Below are positions 9,177 through 21,037 of a DNA stretch of 64,000 nt, in pieces. Origin of the DNA: an uncultured Roseovarius sp. (lineage in GTDB: Bacteria; Pseudomonadota; Alphaproteobacteria; Rhodobacterales; Rhodobacteraceae). The stretch is from contig CANNCP010000006.1 in assembly GCA_947503145.1 (NCBI GenBank), positions 124,001 through 188,000 of the forward strand, given 5' to 3'. Under the pieces are notes generated by a model. That model was not told where the DNA came from. It did not search any database and saw only the letters and a list, made by a program, of their open reading frames with translations. A program made the translations under genes and the position numbers. Every line of letters starts with the position of its first letter. Position 1 is the first letter of the stretch.

Positions 9177-10303
9177 GGCTTTATCAACGCGGCGGTGGCG
9201 ATGGCAGCAATGCCCTCTTCGCGCCCGGTAAAGCCCAGCCGCTCGGATGTGGTCGCCTTGACCGAGATACGCTCTGGCGCGAGGCCGGTGATCTCGGCGA
9301 CGACGGCCTGCATCGCGGCGGCATGCGGGCCGATCTTGGGGCGTTCACAGACAAGTGTGAGGTCCAGGTTGCTGATATTGAATTTTTTTTCGGCGGCCAG
9401 AGCGACCGCGTGGCGCAGGAAGATATGGCTTTCGCTACCTTTCCACTGCGGATCACTGGGGGGGAAGTGGCGACCGATATCGCCTTCGGCCAGCGCACCA
9501 TAGATCGCATCCGTCAGCGCGTGCAGCCCGACATCGGCATCGGAATGGCCCTGCAGGCCGCGCTCATGCGGCACAGCGACGCCGCAGAGCATGACGTGAT
9601 CGCCGGGACCAAAGCGATGCACGTCGTAACCGTTGCCAATGCGAATATCCATTCGTCCCCACAGATGCGCCTCTGCGCGTGCGAAATCGCCCGGATGGGT
9701 GATCTTCAGGTTGGTTTCATCGCCCGGCACGATCACCACGTCAAGCCCGGCGGCACGGGCAATCTCCACGTCGTCGGCAGCGGGGGCGGGATGGCCCCTG
9801 TGGGCGGCAAGAATAGCGGCAAGATCAAAGCCCTGCGGAGTCTGCGCGCGATACAGCCCGGCGCGGTCCTGCGTGCCCGTCACACGACCTGCCTGCCCAT
9901 GCCACAGCGCATCCGTGACCGGCAGCGCCGGGGCGACGGCATCGTAATGCTCCAACGCATCCAGCACTGCGTCGATGGTGCCCGGTGCGGTGCAGGGGCG
10001 GGCGACGTCGTGGATCAGCACATGGGTCACATCGCTTTGCGCCAGATGCTCCAGCCCGTTGCGTACCGACGCGCTGCGCGTGGCCCCGCCTGCCACGGCC
10101 TCGACTCCGGGTATTTGCGGCCAGTCGGGCAGGTTGTCGGGGTGCAGCACCAGAACCAGGCGGTTGATGCGCGGATGTGTCTGAAACCGGGCCAGCGTCC
10201 AGTCGATCACGCGTCGACCAGCAAGCGGTTGCCACTGCTTTGGTATAGGCCCGCCGGCGCGGGCGCCGTGTCCGGCGGCAACAATGATGGCTGCGACGAT
10301 CAT
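9173..10303 (-). CDS. ispDF: Bifunctional IspD/IspF
   Basis: [16 protein letters not shown] (IspD) then [39 protein letters not shown] (IspF); ORF open to 10360. Confidence 0.93.
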   Translation of the reverse strand: MIVAAIIVAAGHGARAGGPIPKQWQPLAGRRVIDWTLARFQTHPRINRLVLVLHPDNLPDWPQIPGVEAVAGGATRSASVRNGLEHLAQSDVTHVLIHDVARPCTAPGTIDAVLDALEHYDAVAPALPVTDALWHGQAGRVTGTQDRAGLYRAQTPQGFDLAAILAAHRGHPAPAADDVEIARAAGLDVVIVPGDETNLKITHPGDFARAEAHLWGRMDIRIGNGYDVHRFGPGDHVMLCGVAVPHERGLQGHSDADVGLHALTDAIYGALAEGDIGRHFPPSDPQWKGSESHIFLRHAVALAAEKKFNISNLDLTLVCERPKIGPHAAAMQAVVAEITGLAPERISVKATTSERLGFTGREEGIAAIATAALIKP

Positions 10304-10464
10304 GATGGGTGTGATAGCGCGGTCGGCGTGATCTGTGCAATGATCGTGACAAGCGCTCATAATTTAGGCAGATACGCTTTGACGCGACGCAAAAAGGCCC
10401 TCGCATTCATTGCGGCACCGAGTATCCGCAGTTAGAAAGGCCACATTGCACAAGGATTGGGCAT

Positions 10465-11456
<992 letters not shown>

Positions 11457-11460
<4 letters not shown>

Positions 11461-12536
11461 CGCCCTCAGATGACGTGATCTGGGCCTCGCTGCCAGTTCC
11501 CGCCTTGATTCTAGATGCCCAAGACCGCATTGCGCGGATCAATCCGGCGGCCGAAGGGTTCCTGAACTCCTCGGCGCGGGCGCTGATCGGCGTGTCGGTC
11601 TGGGACATGCTGATGGTCGACGCCCCATTGGAACAGGCCTTTGCACGTGCCAGGCAGATCGGCACGCCGTTGTTTGTCAATGATGTGGATGTGGGCACCG
11701 GCAGCCGGGCCCCATTACAGTGCAACCTGCAGATTGCGCCGCTGGGCGGGGTCCCGGGGCAGATGCTGATGCTGGTTTCGCCGCGCGAACTGGCGGGGCG
11801 GATGACACAGAAACATTCGGTGAAATCGGCGGCGAAATCCGTCATCGGCATGGCCGAGATGATGGCACATGAGATCAAGAACCCGCTTGCGGGGATCACC
11901 GGGGCCGCACAATTGCTGTCGATGGGGCTGGGATCTGAGGATCTGGAACTGACCGATCTGATCGTGAGCGAAAGCCGCCGGATCGTCGGCATTCTCGATC
12001 AGGTCGAGCAGTTCGGCAATGTGACCGCCCCCCGCCTGCAGCCGGTGAATATCCACGACGTGCTGGATCGCGCTCGGCGCTCGGCGTTGCTGAGCTTTGC
12101 CGCCGACATGACAGTGATCGAGTCCTACGACCCCTCATTGCCGCCCGCCTGGGGCGATCCTGACCAGTTGCTGCAGGTGGTGCAGAACCTGCTCAAGAAC
12201 GCGTCCGAGGCGGTAGGCGGGCAGGGCGGGACGATCACGTTGCACACCTATTATGAACAATCGCTGCGCATCCGCGATGCCGATGGTGTCGGGCGCTCGC
12301 TGCCGTTGCAGATCGAGGTGGCCGATAATGGTCCGGGCCTGCCGCCCGACATTGCCAATGATGTCTTTGACCCGTTCGTATCGGGGCGCGAGAATGGCAC
12401 CGGCCTGGGGCTGGCACTGGCGGCCAGGATCATTTCCGAGATCGGCGGCGGGATTTCAGTCACTTCAGTGCCCGGACGCACGGTCTTTCGCATTTCACTG
12501 GCACGCGCCCCGGCTCTTGATAAGGAGAAGAACTGA
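11457..12536 (+). CDS. ntrB: Nitrogen regulation sensor kinase NtrB
   Basis: PAS plus [21 protein letters not shown]-box, [10 protein letters not shown]-box; conserved operon order. Confidence 0.92.
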
Positions 12537-13894
12537 TGGATGGCACGGTTCTGGTCGCCGATGACGATCGTACGATTCGCACGGTCCTGACCCAGGCGCT
12601 GACCCGCGCGGGCTGCAAGGTGCATGCGACCTCTTCGCTTACCACGCTGATGCGCTGGGTTGCCGAGGGACGCGGCGATGTGGTGATCTCTGACGTGGTC
12701 ATGCCCGATGGCAACGGGCTTGAGATGTTGCCCAAGATAGCCGAGGACCGCCCAGGCATGCCGGTCATCGTGATTTCGGCCCAGAACACCATCATGACCG
12801 CGATCAAGGCCGCCGAGGCCGAAGCATTTGATTACCTGCCCAAGCCGTTTGACCTGCCCGACCTGATGAAACGCACAGCGCGCGCGCTGGACAGTTGCAG
12901 CAAGCGCACGCAACGGACCGGGCACCAGGAGGCAGAGCGCCCCGACGATTTGCCCCTGATTGGCCAGACGCCGGCGATGCAGGCGCTCTACCGCGTGGTC
13001 GCCCGCGTGATGAACGCCGACCTGCCGGTGCTGATCACCGGCGAATCGGGCACTGGAAAGTCACTGATCGCGCGGGCGATTCATGATTTTTCCGACCGGC
13101 GCACATTGCCCTTCGTGACGGTCACGCCTGCCGATCTGGCCGATCTCGACGGGCCAGCGCGCGTCATGGCACGCGCAAGGGGGGGGACCATTGTGCTGGA
13201 CGAGGTCGCCGATCTGGACGACGCGGCACAGGGCCGGGTCGTGCGGATGATGGACACGCCGGGCGAGCACCTGCCGCGGTTCATCGCCACAAGCCAGTCC
13301 AGGCTGTCTGGTCCGGGTGAAATGCGCGATGACCTTTATTACCGAATTGGCGCCATGGTGATCGATATCCCCAGCCTGTGCGAACGGGTCGATGACATCC
13401 CGCTGCTGGCCTCGCATTTCCTGCAAAAGGCCGAACGCGACGGCGCACCGGGCCGGCGGATTTCCGAGACGGCGCTGGCGATGATGCGGACCTATGGCTG
13501 GCCGGGCAACGTGCGCCAATTGGAGAATGCGGTGCGGCGCATAAGCCTGACCGCGCGCGCAGATGAGATCAGCCGCGACGAGGTCGGCGCCGTGCTGAGC
13601 GATCAGCCTGCCGCCACGCCGGTGATGGGGCCGGGCGATCCCGAACCACTGGCCAAGTCGGTCGCGCAGCACTTGCAGCGGTATTTCGACCTGCACGGGG
13701 CGCTTCTGCCGCCCTCCGGGCTTTACCCGCGCATCCTGCGCGAGGTGGAGCAGCCCCTGATCGAAATCGCACTTGATGCGACGGGCGGAAATCAGGCCAA
13801 ATGCGCCGACTTGCTGGGCATCAACCGCAATACGCTGCGCAAGAAAATCACCGATCTGGATATTCGCGTGACACGCCGCCGTAAAATGATGTAA
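12536..13894 (+). CDS. ntrC: NtrC response regulator lacking the GAFTGA loop
   Basis: Receiver domain, AAA+ GESGTGKS, Fis-type [25 protein letters not shown]. Confidence 0.92.
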   Translation: MDGTVLVADDDRTIRTVLTQALTRAGCKVHATSSLTTLMRWVAEGRGDVVISDVVMPDGNGLEMLPKIAEDRPGMPVIVISAQNTIMTAIKAAEAEAFDYLPKPFDLPDLMKRTARALDSCSKRTQRTGHQEAERPDDLPLIGQTPAMQALYRVVARVMNADLPVLITGESGTGKSLIARAIHDFSDRRTLPFVTVTPADLADLDGPARVMARARGGTIVLDEVADLDDAAQGRVVRMMDTPGEHLPRFIATSQSRLSGPGEMRDDLYYRIGAMVIDIPSLCERVDDIPLLASHFLQKAERDGAPGRRISETALAMMRTYGWPGNVRQLENAVRRISLTARADEISRDEVGAVLSDQPAATPVMGPGDPEPLAKSVAQHLQRYFDLHGALLPPSGLYPRILREVEQPLIEIALDATGGNQAKCADLLGINRNTLRKKITDLDIRVTRRRKMM

Positions 13895-13909
13895 AACCGC
13901 AACAGACCT

Positions 13910-16255
13910 GTGGCGCAAAAGGGGCACTGCCCGTTGTCGCTACCAGATGTTGTGGAGTGGCATGTGGGTGTGCCTCAGAAACGGGGGGTGCCGGTGGCAA
14001 CCGGGACACGCATTTTGACTTGGGACCGGATCGCGAGACTGCGGCGCTGGCGGCGTTTCCAGAACTTTGCGGCGCTTGGTCTGGTAGTGCTGGGGCCGGG
14101 TCTGACACTGCTCACGTTCCTGGTGATGGGGCCGCTCGAACAGGGCGCCCAATCCAACGTCTTGCGCATCGTCCTGCTGGCCGACCTGGTCTACGTGATC
14201 ATGCTGGCCGCCCTGGTCCTGCAACGGGTGGTCCAGATGATCACCGCCCGGCGCGACCAATCCGCAGGATCGCGTCTGCACCTTCGCCTGACGGGGGTGT
14301 TTGCGATCATGGCGCTCTTGCCTACGGTCACGGTCGCCGTTTTTGCCACGCTGTCGATCAACATGGGGCTTGAGGCGTGGTTTTCCGATCGGGTGGGGCG
14401 GGTGGTCAGCAATTCGGTCGCCGCTGCCGAGGCCTATGAAGAGGAGCACCGGCGTGATCTGATCACTGACGCCGAAGTGCTGGCCTCGATCATCAACGCG
14501 ACCAAGCGCGCGAGCGTGTTTCTGGATGACGGGGACATTCGCAAGGTCCTGTCGGAAGGCCAGCGTGAAATTCAACGCGGGCTGCGCGAGGCCTTTGTGA
14601 TCGACGGGACGGGCGAGATCCGCGCACGCGGCCAGAGTTCATACCTGTTCGACTTTGAGGAACCGACGCCAGAGCAGATACAGCGCGCGCTGGCGGAAGA
14701 TGTCATTGTCATTCAGGATTGGGACAACGACGAATTTCGCGCTCTTCTGCCCCTGCGGACCATTCCCGACAGATTTCTTTACGTCAGTCGCAACGTCGAT
14801 GGCGATATCCTGAACCTGCTGGACGAGACCAAGGAAACCGCAGTTTTCTATCAACAACGCGAGAGCGAGCGGGGCCGGGTGCTGTTCGAGTTCGGGCTGC
14901 TTTATCTGGGCTTCGCCGTGATCCTGATTCTCGCCGCTGTCTGGCTCGGCCTGTGGTTTGCCGAGCGGCTGGCCCGTCCCGTGGGACGTTTGACCAGTGC
15001 TGCACAGCGCGTCGGCGCGGGTGATCTGGATACCCAGGTGCGCGAGGAAGAGGGCAATGACGAGATCGCCCAGCTCAGCACCTATTTCAACCAGATGACC
15101 CGGCAACTGAAGGCGCAGCGCGCCAAACTGCTGACCAACACCGAACAGATCGAACGGCGCCGAAGGCTGTTTGATTCCGTGCTCGGGTCGGTCTCGTCGG
15201 GGGTTGTCGGGCTTGACGCCAAGGGGCGCGTGGCCTTTGTGAACCGCGCGGCCGAGCGGCTGCTCGCCTGGCAGGAAGACCGCCAGTCGGTCGATCTGTC
15301 TGTGGCTGTCCCCGAGTTTTCAGAGCTCTTCGACCGGCTCAGGCGCAACGCCACGGGATTTGTTCAGGACGAGGTGCGGGTGACGCGCGGCGGTACGCAG
15401 GAACATCTGCTGGTCCGCATTTCCACCCGACGCACCGAGGCCGGGCGGCGCGAGGGATACGTGGTAGCCTTCGACGACGTGACCGACCTGGTCAGTGCAC
15501 AGCGCATGGCCGCCTGGGGGGATGTCGCACGCCGGATCGCGCACGAGATCAAGAACCCGCTGACACCGATCAAGCTGTCGGCAGAACGCACCCAGCGCAA
15601 ATTCTCCAAGCTGCTGGGAGAAAAGGACGCCGCCAGCCTGGCGCAGCTGACAGATGTGATTGTCCGCCAGACTGATGATCTGCGGCGCATCGTCGATGAG
15701 TTCTCGAAATTTGCCCGCATGCCAGAACCACAGCGCAAACCCGAGAGCCTGACACGCCTGCTGCGCGAGGCCACGCTATTGCAGGAGGCAGGCCAGCCTG
15801 ACGTGGTGATTGAGGCCAGCTTTGCCGATGATGATCTATGGGCTGACGTGGATGCAACGATGATCAGCCAGGCCCTGACGAACCTGATCAAAAACGCCGG
15901 AGAAGCCACGGAAACACTCGTAGAAAAAGGTTTAGCACCTGATGGTTTCCGGCCAATGATACGAATTGAGAGCACGCGTGGTGATGGCCATGCCGAACTG
16001 CGTATCGCCGACAATGGCATTGGCCTGCCAGAGGACCGGTCGCGCCTGTTCGAGCCATACGTGACGACCCGCGACAAGGGCACGGGGCTGGGCCTGCCGA
16101 TCGTCAAGAAGATCATTGAAGAACACGGCGGCAAGTTGGAACTGGTCGATGCGGACCCGTTTTCCGAGGGGGCGAACAGGGGAGCGATGGCCGTCGTCAC
16201 CCTTGAATTGACAGTAGCGGAAAGCGGCGAAGCTCATGCCGCGGAAGCAGTGTGA
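13910..16255 (+). CDS. ntrY: Nitrogen regulation sensor kinase NtrY
   Basis: Multi-TM N-terminus, [27 protein letters not shown]-box; start uncertain. Confidence 0.92.
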   Translation: MAQKGHCPLSLPDVVEWHVGVPQKRGVPVATGTRILTWDRIARLRRWRRFQNFAALGLVVLGPGLTLLTFLVMGPLEQGAQSNVLRIVLLADLVYVIMLAALVLQRVVQMITARRDQSAGSRLHLRLTGVFAIMALLPTVTVAVFATLSINMGLEAWFSDRVGRVVSNSVAAAEAYEEEHRRDLITDAEVLASIINATKRASVFLDDGDIRKVLSEGQREIQRGLREAFVIDGTGEIRARGQSSYLFDFEEPTPEQIQRALAEDVIVIQDWDNDEFRALLPLRTIPDRFLYVSRNVDGDILNLLDETKETAVFYQQRESERGRVLFEFGLLYLGFAVILILAAVWLGLWFAERLARPVGRLTSAAQRVGAGDLDTQVREEEGNDEIAQLSTYFNQMTRQLKAQRAKLLTNTEQIERRRRLFDSVLGSVSSGVVGLDAKGRVAFVNRAAERLLAWQEDRQSVDLSVAVPEFSELFDRLRRNATGFVQDEVRVTRGGTQEHLLVRISTRRTEAGRREGYVVAFDDVTDLVSAQRMAAWGDVARRIAHEIKNPLTPIKLSAERTQRKFSKLLGEKDAASLAQLTDVIVRQTDDLRRIVDEFSKFARMPEPQRKPESLTRLLREATLLQEAGQPDVVIEASFADDDLWADVDATMISQALTNLIKNAGEATETLVEKGLAPDGFRPMIRIESTRGDGHAELRIADNGIGLPEDRSRLFEPYVTTRDKGTGLGLPIVKKIIEEHGGKLELVDADPFSEGANRGAMAVVTLELTVAESGEAHAAEAV

Positions 16256-16263
16256 GGGGACCT

Positions 16264-17697
16264 ATGAACGATATTCTTATTGTCGATGACGAACGTGATA
16301 TTCGCGAATTGATCTCGGATATCCTGCAAGACGAGGGCTATACCACCCGGCTGGCGGGCAATTCTGACGACGCCATGAGCGAGATTGCCGAACAGCCACC
16401 CGCCCTCCTGATCCTGGATATCTGGCTCAAGGACAGCAACATGGATGGGATCGACATCCTGAAGGCGGTGAAACGCGATTACCCCGATGTGCCGGTCGTG
16501 ATCATTTCGGGACATGGCAATATCGAGATTGCCGTCGCCGCGATCAAGCAGGGCGCGTATGATTTCATCGAAAAGCCGTTCAACATCGACCAGTTGATGG
16601 TGGTGATCCGCCGCGGCATGGAAACCAGCCGCTTGCGGCGCGAAAACCACAGCCTCAAGCGGCGCGAGACCAGCCCGGCGGACATGCTCGGCGAAAGCGG
16701 CGTGTTTCGCGCATTGATCAGCCAGTTGGACAAGGTCACACGCTCTAACGGGCGGATCATGCTGACCGGCCCGGCGGGTTGCGGCAAAGAACTGGCAGCA
16801 CGCTACATTCATGTCAATTCGAACCGTGCCGACGCGCCGTTCATATCGGTGGGCTGCGCCTCGATCGAGGCGGAGCGGATGGAAGAAGTCCTGTTTGGCC
16901 GCGAAAGCGACGAGCGCGGAGTCGAGCCGGGTCTGCTGGAAGAGGCCAATGGCGGGGTCATCTATTTCGATGAAGTGGCCGACATGCCCTCCGGCACGCA
17001 ATCCAAAATCCTGCGCGTGCTGGTTGATCAGCAGTTCCTGCGCGTTGGCGGATCGGAAAAGGTCCAGGTGGATCTGCGTGTGATCAGCTCTACCAGTCAC
17101 GACCTGGAGGTTGAGATTGCTGCCGACCGGTTTCGCCGCGAACTCTATCACCGGCTCAATGTGGTGCCGATCAGCGTGCCCTCGCTGGAGGAACGACGCG
17201 ACGATATCCCACTGCTCGCAAACTACTTCATTGAGATGCTGAACAAGACACAGGGCCTGGCCCTGCGCAAACTGAGCGACGAGGCGAATGCCCTGCTTCA
17301 GACCATGCCGTGGCCCGGCAATGTGCGTCAGCTGCGCAACATGGTCGAACGGGTGTTGATTCTGGGCGACGGCTCGGGCGAGATCGAAGCGCACGAGTTG
17401 CCCGGAGAATACGAAGTCGGCCCCGAGGATGGCCGCGTCGTACTGGCCGGCGCGCTGGCTACGATGCCGCTGCGTGAGGCCCGCGAGGCATTCGAGCGCG
17501 AGTATTTGCTGACCCAGATCAACCGGTTCGGTGGCAATATCAGCCGCACCGCCGAATTTGTCGGGATGGAACGCAGCGCGCTGCACCGCAAGCTGAAATC
17601 GCTGGGCGTGGTGACATCGGCCAAATCGGGCGCGCGCATTGCCAAGATCGCCAGTGGCGAGACAGACGGGATGCCGGGGCGGTCTGATTTGATTTGA
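16264..17697 (+). CDS. ntrX: Response regulator NtrX lacking GAFTGA
   Basis: MNDILIVDDERDIRELISDILQDEGY; AAA+ and Fis-type HTH. Confidence 0.93.
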   Translation: MNDILIVDDERDIRELISDILQDEGYTTRLAGNSDDAMSEIAEQPPALLILDIWLKDSNMDGIDILKAVKRDYPDVPVVIISGHGNIEIAVAAIKQGAYDFIEKPFNIDQLMVVIRRGMETSRLRRENHSLKRRETSPADMLGESGVFRALISQLDKVTRSNGRIMLTGPAGCGKELAARYIHVNSNRADAPFISVGCASIEAERMEEVLFGRESDERGVEPGLLEEANGGVIYFDEVADMPSGTQSKILRVLVDQQFLRVGGSEKVQVDLRVISSTSHDLEVEIAADRFRRELYHRLNVVPISVPSLEERRDDIPLLANYFIEMLNKTQGLALRKLSDEANALLQTMPWPGNVRQLRNMVERVLILGDGSGEIEAHELPGEYEVGPEDGRVVLAGALATMPLREAREAFEREYLLTQINRFGGNISRTAEFVGMERSALHRKLKSLGVVTSAKSGARIAKIASGETDGMPGRSDLI

Positions 17698-17756
17698 CCC
17701 CGCACTCCCCCTCTGCCATGCCTTGGGCCCGATCAGGGCGCGAGGCTTGAGGTCAC

Positions 17757-19133
17757 ATGAAGGTCATCATCTGCGGCGCGGGCCAAGTCGGCTGGCAGAT
17801 CGCACGGCATCTGTCGGGCGAACGCAACGACGTCACCGTGGTGGACAGCAATCCCGATCTGGTGCGCCGCGCAACCGATACGCTGGACGTGCAGGGGCTG
17901 GCGGGCTTTGCCAGCTATCCCGACGTGCTGGACCGTGCGGGCGCACGCGATGCAGACATGATCATTGCCGCCACCTATTCGGACGAGGTGAACATGGTCA
18001 CGTGCCAGGTCGCCCATTCGGTCTTTTCCATCAGCCGCAAGATCGCGCGCCTGCGCAGCCAATCCTACCTCGATGCAATCTATTCGGACCTCTACCGGCG
18101 CGATCACATGCCGATCGACGTGGTGATCAGTCCCGAACGGGAAGTGGCCGAGGCCGCCTTGCAGCGGCTTGCGGCGCCGGCGGCTTTTGATACGGAAAAG
18201 TTTTTGGACGGCGAGGCACAGCTCATGGGGTTGCGCTTGGAAGAGGATTGCCCGGTCGTCAACACGCCACTGCGCCAGCTGAGCGATCTTTTCTCGACGC
18301 TGCGCGTGGTGGTTCTGGCTGTGCGCCGTGACGGGCGGTTCTTTGCGCCGGACGCGGGCGATCAGTTGTTTGTGGGCGACGAATGCTATGTCTTTGCCCC
18401 CAACGAGGATATTCCGCGCACATTGGAAGTGTTCGGCAAGGAGGCGCCAAAACAGGAACGTGTGGTGATTCTGGGTGGCGGCAATGTCGGGCTGGCCGTG
18501 GCCCGCGCGCTGGAAACCAGCGGGCGACGCATCCGCGCCAAGATGATCGAGCGCAATCGCGCCTGTGCAGAGCGCGCCGCCGACGCGTTGGAACGGACCA
18601 TCGTCCTCAACGGCGATGCGCTGGATATCGCGTTACTGAACGAGGCGGGCATTTCGCGTGCCGATGCGGTGCTGGCCGTGACCGACGACGACAAGACGAA
18701 TCTGCTGGCCGCAGTGCGCGCCAAATCCCAAGGCTGCCCCTTTGCCATCAGCCTGGTAAATGATCCGACCCTTGTGCCGCTATTGCAGCCGATCGGGGTG
18801 GACGCCTACATCAACCCACGCGCCACCACGGTCAGTTCGATCCTGCGGCACATCCGGCACGGACGGGTGCGCGGCGTCTATTCCATCGGCGATGCCGAGG
18901 CAGAGGTGATCGAAGCACAGGTGATGTCGACGTCATCCATCGCGGGTGCCGCGATCCGGGATATAGATTTTCCCGAAGGCGTGCTGATCGGCGCCGTCAA
19001 GAAGGGCAAGGAGATCCGCAAACCGACCGGCAGCATGCGCATCGAAGAGGGCGACGTGATCGTGATCTTTGCCATGACATCGGCTGTGGCGCGGGTCGAA
19101 CAGCTGCTTCAGGTCTCGATTGATTTCTTCTAA
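17757..19133 (+). CDS. trkA: Trk system potassium transport protein TrkA
   Basis: Two RCK_N-type GxGxxG domains; neighbours trkH. Confidence 0.94.
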   Translation: MKVIICGAGQVGWQIARHLSGERNDVTVVDSNPDLVRRATDTLDVQGLAGFASYPDVLDRAGARDADMIIAATYSDEVNMVTCQVAHSVFSISRKIARLRSQSYLDAIYSDLYRRDHMPIDVVISPEREVAEAALQRLAAPAAFDTEKFLDGEAQLMGLRLEEDCPVVNTPLRQLSDLFSTLRVVVLAVRRDGRFFAPDAGDQLFVGDECYVFAPNEDIPRTLEVFGKEAPKQERVVILGGGNVGLAVARALETSGRRIRAKMIERNRACAERAADALERTIVLNGDALDIALLNEAGISRADAVLAVTDDDKTNLLAAVRAKSQGCPFAISLVNDPTLVPLLQPIGVDAYINPRATTVSSILRHIRHGRVRGVYSIGDAEAEVIEAQVMSTSSIAGAAIRDIDFPEGVLIGAVKKGKEIRKPTGSMRIEEGDVIVIFAMTSAVARVEQLLQVSIDFF

Positions 19134-20661
19134 CCCGATATCAAACCGCCTTCTGCGGTTCCCGCTGATCCTGGTCCTCGCGGGGTTTGCATCGGTCGCG
19201 ATGTTTCTGCCCGCGCTGCACGCGCTGGCGCTGGAGGATCACACGGTCTCGCGCAGCTTTGCCTATTCGGGCGTGCTGGGGCTGGCCACCGTCGGACTGA
19301 TTGGCCTGGCCATGAGCAGCAATGTCCAGCGCGGCGAGGCCAGCGACATGAGCAATCTGCTGTCGTTGTGCCTGACATTCATCCTGCTCCCGCTGTTCCT
19401 TGCCGTGCCGTTCTACGAGGGCGTGCGCAACACCAGCTTTCTCAACGCCTATTTCGAAATGGTCTCGTCGCTGACCACGACGGGTGCCACGCTTTTTGAC
19501 GCACCCGGACGGCTGGTGGACAGCCTGCACCTTTGGCGCGGCATGGTCGGCTGGTTTGGCGGGCTGTTGATGTGGGTCGCGGCCTCGGCCGTGCTCGCGC
19601 CGCTCAATCTTGGCGGTTTCGAAGTTACGGCGACGGCCGAGCCGGGGCAGGGAGAGACGCGGCTCGACCGATTCGAGCGCGCCGGAGCGGGCAAGCGGAT
19701 AGGGCAGACCACCTATGTGCTGGGCCCGATCTATGTCGGGCTGACCGCGGCGCTCTGGCTTTTCCTGGTGCTGAGCGGAGACCGGCCACTGGTCGCGGTC
19801 GTGCACGCGATGTCGACCATGGCCACCAGCGGGATTTCGGCGGTGAACGGGGTGCAGAACGCCGGGTCCGGCCTTGGCGGCGAGGTGATCATCTTCTTTT
19901 TCATGATGTTCGCGCTGTCGCGGCTCACATTTTCCTCTGACACGATCACCACGGCACGCCCCGGATTGCACAACGATCCGGAATTCCGCCTCGGCATGCT
20001 GCTGGTCCTGGGCGTGCCTTTGCTGCTCTTTTCGCGGCACTGGCTGGGCGCGCTTGAGGTGGAGCAACTCGAAAAATTTCCATCGGCCTTCGCGGCGCTG
20101 TGGGGGGGTATCTTCAGCGTGCTGTCGTTCCTCAGCACAACCGGATTCGAAAGCGCCTATTGGGACGCTGCGCGCGACTGGTCGGGCCTAGGCACGCCGG
20201 GGCTGATCCTGCTGGGGCTATCGCTGGTGGGCGGTGGTGTCGCAACCACGGCGGGCGGGGTCAAGCTGCTGCGGGTGTACGCGCTCTACCTCAATGGCCA
20301 GCGCGAGATGGAGCGGTTGGTGCACCCGTCCTCGGTGGGTCGCGCGGGGGCGCGCAGTCGCCGGATAAGGCGACAGGGCGCCTTCGTGGCCTGGATATTC
20401 TTCATGCTCTTCGCGCTGACGCTGGCGGCGATCACGATCATTCTCACCGGCCTCGGGATCGGGTTCGAACCGGCCCTCATCCTGTCGATCGCCACGCTGT
20501 CGACCACTGGCCCATTGACCCAGGTGGTCGGCGAGACCCCCATCATGCTGGGCCAGATTGGTCCCGCGGCCAAGCTGGTGCTGTGCGCCGCGATGGTGCT
20601 GGGGCGGCTGGAAACCCTGGCGATCATCGCGCTGATCAATCCGGCGCTGTGGCGCGATTGA
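19120..20661 (+). CDS. trkH: TrkH family potassium uptake protein
   Basis: Multi-TM; SSLTTTGATLF, STMATSGISAVNG, STTGFESAYW selectivity-type loops. Confidence 0.92.
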   Translation: MISSNPISNRLLRFPLILVLAGFASVAMFLPALHALALEDHTVSRSFAYSGVLGLATVGLIGLAMSSNVQRGEASDMSNLLSLCLTFILLPLFLAVPFYEGVRNTSFLNAYFEMVSSLTTTGATLFDAPGRLVDSLHLWRGMVGWFGGLLMWVAASAVLAPLNLGGFEVTATAEPGQGETRLDRFERAGAGKRIGQTTYVLGPIYVGLTAALWLFLVLSGDRPLVAVVHAMSTMATSGISAVNGVQNAGSGLGGEVIIFFFMMFALSRLTFSSDTITTARPGLHNDPEFRLGMLLVLGVPLLLFSRHWLGALEVEQLEKFPSAFAALWGGIFSVLSFLSTTGFESAYWDAARDWSGLGTPGLILLGLSLVGGGVATTAGGVKLLRVYALYLNGQREMERLVHPSSVGRAGARSRRIRRQGAFVAWIFFMLFALTLAAITIILTGLGIGFEPALILSIATLSTTGPLTQVVGETPIMLGQIGPAAKLVLCAAMVLGRLETLAIIALINPALWRD

Positions 20662-20797
20662 GACGGGTCTATCCGAAACGCAGGCAAGGAATTGACTTTT
20701 GGGCTGGAAACTCCTTGACGGGCAGGACATACTGACCCCTGATTTAAACTTCGGCGCGGATCCGCCGCGCAAATAAGAATAAAGGCTTTTGGGAAAA

Positions 20798-21037
20798 ATG
20801 GCTTCTGACCGTCAAAATCTACAGGACGCGTTCCTCAACGAGGTACGCAAGACCAAAACGCCAGTCACGGTATTCCTGATCAATGGTGTGAAGCTGCAGG
20901 GTGTCATCACCTGGTTCGACAATTTCTGCATTCTGCTGCGTCGCGATGGCCAATCGCAACTTGTCTACAAGCATGCGGTTTCGACCATCATGCCGTCACA
21001 GCCGATCAACCTTTATAGCGGTGACGATCCCGCGTGA
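20798..21037 (+). CDS. hfq: RNA chaperone Hfq
   Basis: 79 aa; [56 protein letters not shown]. Confidence 0.97.
   Translation: MASDRQNLQDAFLNEVRKTKTPVTVFLINGVKLQGVITWFDNFCILLRRDGQSQLVYKHAVSTIMPSQPINLYSGDDPA

Noticed and set aside
9323-10435. 370-aa plus ORF
   Set aside because: Antisense to ispDF; shadow frame
16234-17586. 450-aa minus ORF
   Set aside because: Exactly antisense to ntrX; His/Gln/Arg-rich composition typical of high-GC shadow frames
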